Source: Branchipolynoe longqiensis
Lineage: Eukaryota > Annelida > Polychaeta > Phyllodocida > Polynoidae
Direction: 5' to 3'
DNA length: 64,000 nt
Assembly (NCBI GenBank): GCA_030323885.1
Contig: CM059190.1
Coordinates: forward strand, 89,007,865-89,071,864
Part shown: positions 39,763 through 50,080 of the stretch, in pieces
How the letters are laid out: each line of letters begins with the position of its first letter
How positions within the stretch are numbered: the stretch's first letter is position 1
Position numbers and translations under genes: made by a program
The notes under the pieces: generated by a model
Database searches by the model: none
What the model saw: only the letters and a program-made list of their open reading frames with translations
Told to the model about the DNA's origin: nothing

Positions 39763-40006
39763 ATTTGAGCATTTGTAAAAAAAACGGAGAGATAGATATG
39801 GTTTTTATTTATTTCAAAAATGAAAATCTGCCAAGTGGTGAAGAATACTGCCAGGCAAGAGCAGCTCAATTGGGATGGGGGTGGGGTGGCACACATTGGT
39901 CCACAACGAAGGAGGTGGGGCCGGAGGAGCGCCAGTCTCAGATAGTGAGAATTCAATGAACTAACAAAGTAGTACCACTCCATTGGTAATAATAATACTG
40001 TCATAT
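39763..40006. other. Intergenic, nothing recognised
   Basis: The 75-aa frame on plus (39732-39959) has no motif and starts inside the MITE remnant. Confidence 0.4.
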
Positions 40007-40195
40007 TTAAAGCTGCATAGTCCCATAAAAGCGTACCATTTTCAAAACCAAAAAAATTATCTAAATTTGGTTATACATACGCGCCTGCTACACATTAATT
40101 TGGCATGTTTTCACTCCAAATATTTTGAAATTTAACCATTTAAAACAAAATGTGATTACCAAAAAGAAATGGCAGAAATTCAAAGACTAGGCAAC
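40007..40195. mobile_element. CATAG-MITE with internal deletion
   Basis: The left end TTAAAGCTGCATAGTCCCAT and a decayed right end (AAAGACTAGGCAACTAAA) are present. About half the interior is missing. Confidence 0.6.
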
Positions 40196-40420
40196 TAAAA
40201 CCATATCAATATTATTCAATACTAGCAGCTAAAATTTCTATCCATTTCAATAGAGCAAAAATGTCCCTATCCATTGCAAAAAAAAACAAAGAACATCACA
40301 AAAATAATATCAGGCCGGAACCAGTCCATTATCACTCTTATCAAAGTTGGCAGACTGCCAGGGGTATCGCTATAAAGAATGTTCTGTCAGAATCCTGTAG
40401 GCACATGCTGAACATGTAAA

Positions 40421-40740
40421 GTAAAGCTTATTTTATTTAACGACGCCTCTAAAGTGCATTGATTTTGTATCATCGGCTATTAGACGTCAAGCATATTGTC
40501 AATCTGACATATTTCTTTGGAGGAAACCTGTGGTCACTTTCCGATAAGCAGCAAGGGGTCTTTTATATACACTTTTCCCAGAGACAGGACAGCACATACC
40601 ACAGCCTTTGATGAACCAATTGTGGACCACTGGTTGGAACTGAAAATAGCCCAAACTGCAAATGAGTCCACTGAGCAGGATCGATAGGATGATTGGCACA
40701 TTCACAGGTGGACACTCTACCTCCTGAGCTACGTCCCGCT
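40421..40740 (-). mobile_element. Mollusc-type tRNA-like SINE
   Basis: On minus the head reads AGCGGGACGTAGCTCAGGAG + GTAGAGTG (A box TAGCTCAGGAGGTAGAG), with a decayed B box near CCTATCGATCCTGC. The body includes CAGTGGTCCACAATTGGTTC, CAAAGGCTGTGGTATGTGCT, GTCCTGTCTCTGGGAAAAGT and ATATAAAAGACCCCTTGCTG. It ends with CGTTAAATAAAATAAGCTTT. I recall this body from many mollusc sequences. Confidence 0.75.
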
Positions 40741-41199
40741 CTCTCGTACGGTGAACATGTGTGCATAGCTGTTCCCATTACCATTACCATTATTGACAAT
40801 TCCATCACACATTCCATCCTATTCTTGCTCCTTCGCCCCCCTCTCCACCGCCCTCTCTCTGACCTCTCAGCCAGTATCAACAAACAGATCATCCTTCCAC
40901 TAGTTTATCAGGCATTCTTCTCATCTTTATCCTGGCACAATTCCCAAATCTGCAATTCCATCACTGAAACCATCACCGACTCAATACCTCCCTCCCCCAG
41001 AGCCCCCGCCCTGAGACCCCCCCCCCTCCCCCTCCCACAAACACCATAACACGTGTGTCACGTCAGGCTATCCAGTATAGAGGGCATTACCGTGACGTCA
41101 TCAAACGGAAGCGCGGCTATTGTGGCGATATCAACTAGTAAACAACCTGTCGGTTGCAACTTGCAGTAACATAGTCCATAGAGAGGTAGGTCATTCTTT
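40741..41199. other. Intergenic, C-rich low complexity
   Basis: The open frame 40693-41049 on plus is Pro/Ser/Thr/Leu-rich and arises from CT-rich sequence. No gene is supported. Confidence 0.45.
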
Positions 41200-41800
41200 C
41201 AGTCTTATTCCAAATTAATAGAAATGCAGAACCCGAACTGTATAAATTTAATATAAGCTTTTCGGTGAATATGTTTTCTGTGGGTGTGCCAAGCGGTTTG
41301 TTTCTAGGTTGTGTAAGTTTAGAGATATTTCACTTTTTCTGTATGAAGATTGCTCACATCCATTGACAATGCATTGAGTTTGCCGATACGTGCAGTGCAA
41401 AATGTCTATTTTATTCAAAATTAATAGAAATACAGAACCCTAACCTTAGAAATTTAATATAATCTGTTCGCTGAATGTGTTTTCTATATGTATTCCAATC
41501 AGTTTGTTTGTAAGTGGTGTGGTTTTAGAGATATTTCACTTTTTAGGTATGAAGATTCCTCACGGCCATTGACAATGCATTGAGTTCGCTGGTATGTGCA
41601 GTGCAAAAAGTATATTTTATTCAAAATTAATAGAAATGCAGAACCCTAACCGTATAAAGTTAATATAATCTGTTTGTTGAATGTGTTTTCTATATGTATT
41701 CCAATCAGTTTGTTTCTAGGTCGTGTAATTTTAGAGATATTTAACTTTTTCTGTATGAAGATTGCTCACTGCCATTGACAATGCATTGAGTTTGTTGGGT
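41200..41800. repeat. Three tandem ~205-bp units
   Basis: Units contain CAAAATTAATAGAAATGCAG, AATTTAATATAATCTGTT, GTTTGTTTCTAGG, TTTAGAGATATTT and CATTGACAATGCATTGAGTT, starting near 41205, 41408 and 41620. A single copy is at 20230 and an inverted pair is inside the foldback at 37490. Confidence 0.82.
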
Positions 41801-42121
41801 TTGTTATTGTGGTTGTATCGGCACAATGGCCATGCTTCCATTTAGTGTGACGTCAGTGCATACCCTCTATGAGCAGCTCAGTCTGACCCAGTGCACGTCC
41901 ATAGTAACGCCATAGCAACGCCACCACCACCACCATCCGCTTACCAGAGTGTTGTGTCCTCTCATTTATTTGACCTCTGACCCCGGCCTTGCATAGACCG
42001 TGATCACCTCAAGATGCATCAATTCACTAGAAAATCACCCCCAACCTTTGTCAACTTGCTTTTTAAACAATTTATTTTCTTGCACTAAATAAAAAAAAAA
42101 ATATATATATATAAATATATA
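41801..42121. other. Intergenic, ending in an AT microsatellite
   Basis: A/T run and (TA)n at 42090-42123. No other feature. Confidence 0.5.
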
Positions 42122-42601
42122 TATGAGTCAGCCTCACGAAAACTGGCCAATCGGTGGTCAAGTGAAGATGTCGGCGTCGCAATTCTTAAAAGTGTAGTGC
42201 ATTTCTTTGTTTCATATTAAATTATCCTAGAAACAAATCAGGTTGTTTTATTTTCTTGACCTTTACATTCAGGATCAATTTAAAGACTTTCTAACACCTA
42301 TGTCAATGCTAAATCATAATTATACCGATCAACGATGACATCCAATGATCGACGCCGACAACTTTAACATATGTCGGCGTCGCAATTCTTAAAGTCTCAT
42401 GCATTTCTTTGTTTTATATTATATTATCCTAGAAACAAATCAGGTTGTTGTATTTTCTCGACCTTTACATTCAGGATAAATTTAAAGACTTTCCAACATC
42501 TATGTCAATGCTAAATTATAATTATACCGATCGACGCCGACATCCATGCTCGACGCCGACAACTTCCACCAATGGGCCTCTTTTCGTGATCCTGACCCAT
42601 A
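42122..42601. mobile_element. TA-flanked MITE with duplicated core, second copy
   Basis: Element 42124-42599, ends TGAGTCAGCCTCACGAAAAC and (reverse complement) TGGGTCAGGATCACGAAAAG, embedded in (TA)n. The core is duplicated in tandem as in 24359-24822, which this copy matches in inverse orientation. Confidence 0.8.
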
Positions 42602-42767
42602 TATATATATATGTATATAATAGTAGTATATGTATATGTGCTCTATAATAGTTCCCTATATTATACTATACTCACTACATCATATCTACTGGCCCTGTGT
42701 AGTTACAGAATTGGCCACACTGGCACCACCAGGTTTTCAGTCTGGGTCTGAGTTTTAAGAAGTACAC
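42602..42767. other. Short intergenic segment
   Basis: (TA)n remainder then unassigned sequence. Confidence 0.4.
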
Positions 42768-43132
42768 TTAAAGTTGCATAGTCCGATGGTTTTGAATTTC
42801 TGTATTTTCTTTTGAGATAACTATATTAGATCGATCAATAGTATCTACTTTACATTAGTTTAAAGCTACTTTTGTTGTAAATGGTAAACTTTTGAGATAT
42901 TTGAAGTGCAAACATGGAAAATTAGTTTCAGCAAGCTTGCCAAAACTCAGACACCATAGAGTTCTGCAGTTACAGGTTCTAAAACTTCTATTAAATGGAC
43001 TCAGTATTTCCTTCAATGCAGAAATAAATGTTTAATAATTGGATCAGTATCTAAGTTAGATATGTAGAATCAAATCTAGATAATTATTTTGGTTTTGAAA
43101 ATTTGATATTTCATCGGACTATGCAGCTTTAA
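42768..43132. mobile_element. CATAG-MITE, full length
   Basis: TTAAAGTTGCATAGTCCGAT to ATCGGACTATGCAGCTTTAA, with a small insertion near 42985 (AAAACTTCTATT duplication). Confidence 0.85.
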
Positions 43133-43275
43133 ATTCAGGGGAGGAGGAGGTGGGAGTTGCTCTACTGAGATTCTCAAATATTAAACAAAATTATTAAAGT
43201 TGCATAGTCCAATGGATTTGAGTTTATGTCATTTTCTGAAATAAATGTGTCATGTGGATCGTTATAATCTACCTT

Positions 43276-43717
43276 ACTTGACTTTGATGAAATGACAGAC
43301 GACAGGTGAAAAAGCTGCATGCCTTCATGATGCAACATCTGCGTTCAATCATGAGGCTAACCTGGAAGGACAAAGTGACAAATAAGGAAATACTCGAATG
43401 GACGGGGCTGCCCTCTATGGAAGATCTTTTGATCAAAAAGAATCTCCGGTGAATTGGACACCTCATGAGGATGTCATCAGACAGGCTACCAAAGCAGATC
43501 CTCTATTCTCAACTGTCTTCTGGTTACAGAAAGAGAGGGCACCCTCGTCTCTGGTTCAAGGATACCATCAAGAGAAACCTGAAGCTGAGAGACATTAAGA
43601 CCGACTCATGGACATCACTCTCACAGCAGAGAGCTAAATGGAGAGCGGCAGTCAAGTAATGAAAGCAGTCTTTGTCGCATCACGACCGACAGCATGATGA
43701 TGGTGACTTGACTTTGA
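43276..43717 (+). mobile_element. 5'-truncated LINE insertion with 12-bp target duplication
   Basis: 43288-43705 lies between ACTTGACTTTGA at 43276-43287 and 43706-43717. The 3' end is CATGATGATGGTG, a short ATG-type tail rather than poly-A. Only the last ~120 codons of the RT protein are present. Confidence 0.85.
43312..43659 (+). pseudogene. C-terminal fragment of a LINE reverse-transcriptase protein
   Basis: The frame ending at TAA 43657-43659 reads WTGLPSMEDLLIKKNLR, a stop, IGHLMRMSSDRLPKQILYSQ, GHPRLWFKDTIKRNLKLRDI and SQQRAKWRAAVK. This is the familiar C-terminal tail of a non-LTR retrotransposon polyprotein (WxGHxxRM...RPRxRFKDxxKRdlk...W). TGA at 43450-43452 replaces the usual Trp codon of the RWIGH motif. 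Catalytic parts are absent, so it is a dead-on-arrival copy. Confidence 0.8.
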
Positions 43718-43965
43718 AGTAACTGTTGTTTTTACCAGCTAACTTTTGAGATATGTGAAGTGCAAACATGCAAAATTAATTTCAACTAGCATGCCAACAC
43801 TCTGACACCATCTGCTTCTGCATTAACAGGTTCTATTAAATTGCTTCAGAATTCCCTTCTATATGTTAGCAAATGTTTGATAGGTCCACCAGTATCTAAA
43901 ATAGATATGTATGATAAGATCTAGGTAATTGCTTTGATTTGGAAAATTTGATATTTTCATCTGCT

Positions 43966-44559
43966 GGTTTTATTCATCATAGCAATTTTCATTCCATATA
44001 TTTTGGATGACTTGTAATCACCTATAATCATCTTCATGCATGTCTTTCTAATCGTAAATCATTACGCAACAACATTAAGAGACGAGGATTTTTAGTTAGC
44101 ATGCAGCCCTGCCATTGGGCTCGGAAATAAAATATATCGCGAACCTGCCATGGGTAATGGAAAAGCTCACCGAACACATCAGTCAGTTGGCGTATGGGTC
44201 CCATTGCGGCCATGTAATGGCTTCACCCATGTCACGTCACGTGGTTGAATGAGAGCTTGGCGCCCATTTGCAGTCATTGCGAAGCAGAGGGGAACACCAG
44301 CACCCATACCACCACCCTATGGCCTACCCGACCAACCAATCATGTTACACACCTCACCCTGCCACAACCTGCTCATGCCCTAATCACCACCCAGCTGGCA
44401 TACCTACTTCAGAAGCCAATCACGCTCCTCGACTCGCTAGTGGCACTCCAAACTCATACTGAGACCAGTCCAAGGCTGTCCCTCTCTGCCGTCAGTTTGT
44501 CACCAGCCACTGACCAGATTATTTCTCAAACGCGACATTTTAAAATCTAACTATGCAGG
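43966..44559. other. Intergenic, nothing recognised
   Basis: The 101-aa plus-strand frame (44245-44550) is Thr/Ala/Leu-rich without a domain and I do not accept it as a gene. Confidence 0.45.
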
Positions 44560-44564
44560 GCCTA

Positions 44565-45430
44565 TATAATAATAATAATAATATATTTATTTTCACATGA
44601 TCAATGCATACACAAGTTGATAGATATTTATATCAGTAATTTTTTCACATGAAAAAGTAGAAAGCAGAAGTACAATACTTATGAGGTGCTTTCCCCATTT
44701 AAAAATAACACAGATACATTGCTTATGCCATAGAAATAATAAATAGAAAGATAAAAGTTAAAAGCATATGCACATTACCCTCAATACTGTAAATTACATC
44801 TCAATATTTATGTACTAGTCTACTATGTGTTTTCCGTCTGATAAAGCTTACATATTTTCTTTTTATACATTCGTTGAAACATATAAATGTTTTTTTAACA
44901 TTTGATATTATCGTCAAGTGATTTCCATATTTTTATACCACATATACATTGAGACTTTAAAGTTGTTCTTGCAAATACGTGTCTTAGGTTGTTACTCTGC
45001 CTTGTGTCATGGCTACTATCTGAACTTATTTTGAATAAAGACTGTAGATTTTTTGGCAGTAGCCCTTTGTTTGCATTGTAAATTATCCAACGTTGCACAC
45101 AATTCTCACTGCTTTCTTCTGTAACAAATAAATACACTCCATATTTGTTTTATATGCATTTCCCCATACTTCACAACAATACGATACATAAGGCAGAAAT
45201 AATGAATAATACAATATTAAGCATGCATTTTTGCTTAGTACATATTTTGCCTTGTACATGATTGCAATAGTTTTGGACAATTTAGATTTAATCATACTAA
45301 TAGGCTTTTTCCAATAAGGTTTATGATCTAGTAGCACCCCTAGAAATTTATTGACATAAACCATTTCAATATCAGTATCATTTATACATACAGTAACATT
45401 AGATTGTTTTTTTATAATTACTAAACAACA
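44565..45430 (-). mobile_element. LINE 3' part (CR1/L2/Rex-like) with (TTA)n tail
   Basis: It reads right to left. The 3' end is the (AAT/TTA)n microsatellite at 44565-44592, and the coding part is at 44895-45364. It is truncated at the 5' side, where a foldback (45343-45526) begins. Confidence 0.75.
44895..45364 (-). pseudogene. C-terminal RT/thumb fragment of a LINE protein, frameshifted
   Basis: 45364-45083: KFLGVLLDHKPYWKKPISMI, LSKTIAIMYKAKYVL, LFLPYVSYCCEVWGNAYKTN and LLQKKAVRIVCNVG, a typical stretch after the RT palm in CR1/L2/Rex-type LINEs. After that the frame shifts: 45137-44895 carries NKGLLPKNLQSLFKI, RQSNNLRHVFARTTLKSQCI and IWKSLDDNIK, the usual C-terminus. One frameshift near 45090 separates them. 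There is no endonuclease or palm domain here. Confidence 0.8.
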
Positions 45431-45526
45431 TTAAATTTGTTTAGTAATTATAAAAAACAATCTAATGTTACTGTACGTATAAATTATACTGATATCGAAA
45501 TGGTTTATGTCAGTAAATTTCTAGTA
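45343..45526. repeat. Large foldback at the truncated 5' end of the LINE
   Basis: TTGACATAAACCATTTC and the following ~85 bases to TTTAGTAATTATAAAAAAC-like sequence are repeated in inverted order at 45440-45526. They are separated by about 12 bases (ACAACATTAAATT). The arms differ at only a few positions. Confidence 0.85.
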
Positions 45527-45655
45527 ATATCACTTACATTACAATTTGATAATACCTGGTATGTGACCCAATGTCACTGAAGGTTAAAAGCATGTTCCGA
45601 CAATGGGTCAGTAAGTGGAGGCCTACTTATGCTGTCCCCAAACTTATAAGTTATA

Positions 45656-45945
45656 TTTCTGTTTCTAGTAAGTATTGTAGCATAACAAATGCACATAAGG
45701 GTAAATCCCACACGCACTCGATGACTCTGCAATTTAAGCACATCCGGTCCTTAACGATGTGTGTGAAACTGGCACCTTGAATCTAATCTGTCACATCCAT
45801 ATATACATTTATACATATAATATAGCACCTGTTTAACCAGGAGAACAACCAGCGCACCAAGTGGTGGGTTTAATCATTTGTATTACACAGTACAGGCTGA
45901 GTGAGCCGTCTTAGTATTATAGGGTCTTTGGGATAACGGAAGGGT
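45656..45945. repeat. Dispersed repeat blocks shared with 48530-48985
   Basis: 45656-45792 is the inverse of 48618-48748 (GTAGCATAACAAATGCACAT, CACATCCGGTCCTTAACGAT). 45836-45945 resembles 48880-48980 in direct orientation (AGCCGTCTTAGTATTATAGG against AGCCATCTTAGGGTCTTTGG). Confidence 0.7.
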
Positions 45946-46077
45946 AATGGCGACGGTGTTTTCCGGTTGGCGTTGTGGAATTTCAGACAGCCCGCGCGAT
46001 ATGATTTATAGGGCGTTTGGAGGTGTGTATACTTGCATACACTAACTGACTTCCTCGATTTGCGCTCAAAAAAGTCG

Positions 46078-46185
46078 GTTGGTTGCTGGAGTTTTATGCC
46101 CTGGCAACATCTAAGGTCATATCAGGCTGGGATTCGAACTCCTGACCTACGCTCTCCCGATTAGGGCACCGCGTCCGGTAACGTG
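46078..46185 (-). mobile_element. SINE-A tail joined to a tRNA-like head
   Basis: The SINE-A 3' end (TTTTATGCCCTGGCAACATC to GTCATATCAGG) is directly followed by GGGATTCGAACTCCTGACC and CTCCCGATTAGGGCACC, the inverse of a tRNA B box and anticodon/D region. The body in between is deleted. Confidence 0.6.
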
Positions 46186-46249
46186 GGAGTGTGGAGCTGA
46201 TTGGGAACGGACGGAGAAGGGTGCAATGTGCGATATGTGACGACGTCTA

Positions 46250-47205
46250 GGTTGACACCCCCCATACACTCACACATACACTCACCACACACACAAATAC
46301 ACACCCACACATCCACAAACAGACGCACCCACAAACACACCCACTCACACACCCACACACACACTCACACACCCACTCACACACCCACACCCACACGCCC
46401 ACACCCACGACAACACACTCAGACATACACACCCATACATCCACAAACCCACGCACCCACACACTCACACATCCACACTCGCCACACACACATACACACC
46501 CACACATCTAGAAACCCACGTACCCACACACACACCCACACCCACACACCCAAACATCTAGAAACCCACGCACCCACACCCACACACACACCCAAACACT
46601 CACACACATCCGCACACGCACACACCCAGACATACGCACACGCACCCACACACACACTCACCCACACATACACACCCACACCGCACACATACACACACTC
46701 ACACACTCACACACACACCCACCCACACCCACACAGCCACACATACACACCCACACGCCCATACATCCACAAATCCACGCACCCACGTACTCACATACCC
46801 ACACACCCACGCACACACCTACACCCACACCCACACCCACACCCAACCACCCACACCCACACACTCACAGACCCATGCACACATACACACCCACACCCAA
46901 CCACACATACACACGCACACACATACCCACACACATACCCACGCGCACACCCACACACCCACACATACACACCCACACACGCATATCTCCACAAACCCAC
47001 ACACCCGCATACCCACACGCCCACACACACTCACTCACACACCCACATACACACCCACACATACACATGCACACACATACACATATATCCACACACACCA
47101 CACATACCACACACACCACACACCCACATACCATACACACACCCACATACTCACACCCCCACACACCGACACCACACCCCCACACACCTCGCCCCCACCC
47201 GTAAC
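46250..47205. repeat. ~950-bp CA-rich simple repeat
   Basis: Degenerate CACACA/CCCACA sequence on plus, purine-poor throughout. The 382-aa His/Thr/Pro frame on plus and Cys/Val/Gly frames on minus come from this composition and are not genes. Confidence 0.92.
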
Positions 47206-47359
47206 ACGACCTGGCGGAATTACGGCGTGATGGAACTGGCCGAGGTGCCACCTCGGAAGATGGCTATGGCGGCTCGACAATCATTTCATTTCCAATCATT
47301 TGATTGTGAAGCAACCACTGAAATCTCATTGGTCATCTATATTGAATAGTGGACGCTGC

Positions 47360-48250
47360 TCTGCCCCCCCCCCCCCCCCCCACCCCGTCACACCCGCCAC
47401 ACCCCTCTCTGGCGGTGTAGGAGGAAGTGTGTATGTGTGTTGACAAGGGGGGGGGGGGATTGTAGCTGGTGGTGGTTGTTAGGGTGGTGTGAGGGGGGAG
47501 GGGTTGTTGGTGAGGGGGAGTGGTGTAGCTGGGGGGGGGTGTTTTGGGGGAGAGTGGTAGGGCAAGGGAGTGGGGGGAGGGGGAGCCTGGTGGGGGTTGT
47601 TAGGATGGTGTGAGGGGGAGGGGGTGGTGTAGGGTAAGGGGTGTAGCTGGGGGGGTGTTTTGGGGGAGAGTGGTAGGGGAGGGAGTGGGGGGAGGGGGGA
47701 GGCTGGTGGGGGTTGTTAGGGTGGTGTGAGGGGGAGAGGTGGTGGTGAGGTGGATGGGGGGGGGTAGTTGGGGGCTGGGGGGGTAGTTGGAGGCTGGGGG
47801 GGGGTTGTTAGGGTGGTGTGAGGGGGAGGGTGGTGGTGAGGTGGATGGGGGGTAGTTGGGGAGGAGTGTGTGGGGGGGAGGGGGTGTATGTAGCTGGTGG
47901 GGTTGTCAGGGGGCTGTTTTGGGGGAGGGAATGGTGGGGGGTGAGGAGGTGTAGCTGGTGGTCGTTGTTAGGGTAGTGTTCGGAAGGAGAATGGGGCGGT
48001 GGGGGAGGGCGTGTAGCGGGTGGTGGTTGTCTGGTAGGTGTTTCGAGGGGGAGGGGGTGGGAGAGGGGTTGTCAGGTAGGTGTTCAGGGAGGGAGTGGTG
48101 GGGGGAGTGGTTGTGAGGGGAGGGGATGTAGCTTGTGGGAGTTGTCAGGCTGGTGTTCAGGGAAGTGGTGGTGGTGGGGGGAGGGGATGGTGGTGGGGGA
48201 GGGGGTGGTGGTGAGGGTGTAGCTGGTGGGAGTTGTCATGCTAGTGTTAA
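47360..48250. repeat. ~900-bp G/GT-rich minisatellite
   Basis: Units such as GGTGGTGTGAGGGGGAGGGG, GTAGCTGGTGGGGGTTGTTA and GGGAGTGGGGGGAGG recur in mixed order. It starts after a C-run at 47365-47385 and is strongly G-rich on plus. Confidence 0.9.
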
Positions 48251-48529
48251 GGGAAGTGGTAGTTGGACATGTTACATAATGGTGATTTATGTGTTCAATC
48301 ACAGCAGCAGAGCCCAGTATAACCAACATACCATACATGTTTAATGAGTGCACCATCGTTACATCTAACTTTACTTTAACTTCAGAGATACTTGAATTGA
48401 AAACATGTCAAATTAATGTTGGAGCGTGCACTGAAAGGTTCCATAATTGTTGTGATTAATTCACTTCCCTGTCATGCACAAATCATGACTGTCTGCGAAA
48501 GGGCTGGCTCCTCTGTTCTTCCATTAGCG

Positions 48530-48985
48530 CAGCTGAAATAGGAGTGAGACACTCCCAGATTAGATCCAGATTAGGAGTGAGACAATCCCAGATTATATCC
48601 ATATTAGGAGTGAGATAATCCCAGATTAGATTCAAGGTGCCAGTTTCACACACATCGTTAAGGACCGGATGTGCTTAAATTGCAGAGTCATCGATTGCGT
48701 GTGGGATTTACCCTTATGTGCATTTGTTATGCTACAATACTTACTAGATGTGTGATGATGGTGATGCTGATACTGATGCTGATGTGTATTTGTTCATAGC
48801 AATTTCATATTGATGTGTATTCATACTTACCTATCTCATGTATAATATAATTATATGTGTTTACATGTGAAACACCAACCAGCAGCTAGGCTGATCAAAC
48901 CCACCACAAGGTGGCACTGCGAAATTTACATTACCATGGGAGAGATAGGGAGTGAGCCATCTTAGGGTCTTTGGTTATCCATTGA
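48530..48985. repeat. Dispersed repeat, partner of 45656-45945, with 38-bp tandem units
   Basis: AGGAGTGAGACAATCCCAGA occurs three times at 48540-48635, followed by the block shared in inverse with 45656-45792 and then the block shared with 45836-45945. Confidence 0.7.
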
Positions 48986-49648
48986 CTGCCATTGCGCAGG
49001 CGCGACTGGTATTTATGGACACTGTCCAGGGAGCCATCGGCCACACTCCTTTACAGCTCGGATAGCCCCTGTGTGGGCCAGTTTCCCTTCGATAAATGGT
49101 GTTTGCGCCAGTTCCCGCCACGTGGGGGCACCACATGACCACGTGACCACGTGACAGTTTTGGCATTTCGCAGCGACCCCAGACGGCGTGAGCAGAGTTA
49201 GACGCAATGCGGCGGGCAATGCCACCTGGTATGAAGGAGACATTGTCGGATACACTAAATCCCCATTAGAGTTGGGTCGGGAGGGGGAGGGGGTTGAGGG
49301 CGGAGGGGGGGGGGGCGGGGAGGAGTGGGGGTGGTGGTTCACAAGAATTGGGTGTTTGGGGATATGCTTATAATATATGAAGATTTCATGTGCAAAAACA
49401 TCGTAGATGACAATCCAAAAATGTAATCAAAATAAAAGATTTTTACATGATGGTATTTTTAATTCTCACTAATTCCACTTTGCTTGTGATGAAAAGGTTA
49501 TGAAGCAATGAACCAACCAATAAGAATGTAAAAAATCAACCTTTTGAGGGTTTGACTCCAATGTTTATCTCAATCTTTGGATTCGGCGTTTATGGGGTTT
49601 TGCACCTGAACTCCTCATACGTATGCATACAGGGCGATATCTGATTCT
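48986..49648. other. Intergenic with a G-run
   Basis: G-rich segment at 49278-49330. A repeated CACGTGACCACGTGAC-type palindrome occurs near 49135-49155. No gene. Confidence 0.45.
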
Positions 49649-50020
49649 ACCTGAAGATTTGACCAGACGGGATGGCCGAATGAGTTAGAGCGTCAGTCTC
49701 CCGTGCTGGTAGATCGTGGGGTCGTGGGTTGAACCCGGGTCGACTCAAACCAATGACTTTAAATAAAATTGATACTTGTCACTTCCTAGCCTGGCGCTCA
49801 GCATTATTAGGATAGGGCAAGGAGTGGTGTGCTCAGTGTCAGGATAATGTGACTGAGTGGGATATCAGGTCATGGTGCCGGCGGCCTGGTTTCCCAGTGG
49901 GACAGCACTATAAAGTCACCATGAGTGCGCACTGCCACAAGTCGGTACCCATCCTGATATGACATTAGATGTTGCAAGGACGTAAAACAACAACAAACAA
50001 ACAAATAAACCTGAAGATTT
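49649..50020 (+). mobile_element. Full-length SINE-A, reference copy, 12-bp target duplication
   Basis: The SINE (49661-50008, 348 bp) is flanked by ACCTGAAGATTT at 49649-49660 and 50009-50020. Head: GACCAGACGGGATGGCCGAA + TGAGTTAGAGCG (A box) and a B-box-like GTGGGTTGAACCCGGG (TTGAA where other copies have TTCGAA). The body has the CCAATGACTT, ATTATTAGGATAGGGCAAGG, GGGATATCAGGTCATGGTGC, CAGCACTATAAAGTCACC and CATCCTGATATGACATTAGA blocks. The tail is (CAA)n. Sequence and duplication together mark a recent LINE-mobilised insertion. Confidence 0.95.
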
Positions 50021-50080
50021 CAATTGCAAATTTGTTTATTACATTGGTTGGTGTTCAATTAAACTCAACTCAACTCAAGG

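Larger units (their letters stand above)
43194..43965. mobile_element. CATAG-MITE interrupted by a LINE fragment
   Basis: 43194-43287 and 43706-43965 are the two parts of one MITE. The far tip is lost after TTTGATATTTTCATC. Confidence 0.8.

Noticed and set aside
45343..45526. Rho-type terminator or microRNA precursor
   Set aside because: The ~85-bp arms lie at the broken end of a LINE and are AT-rich; nothing suggests a processed small RNA.
46201..47349. 382-aa His/Thr/Pro-rich open frame on plus
   Set aside because: It spans a CA-rich simple repeat; codons are permutations of CAC/ACA/CCC with no domain, and frames are open on both strands.
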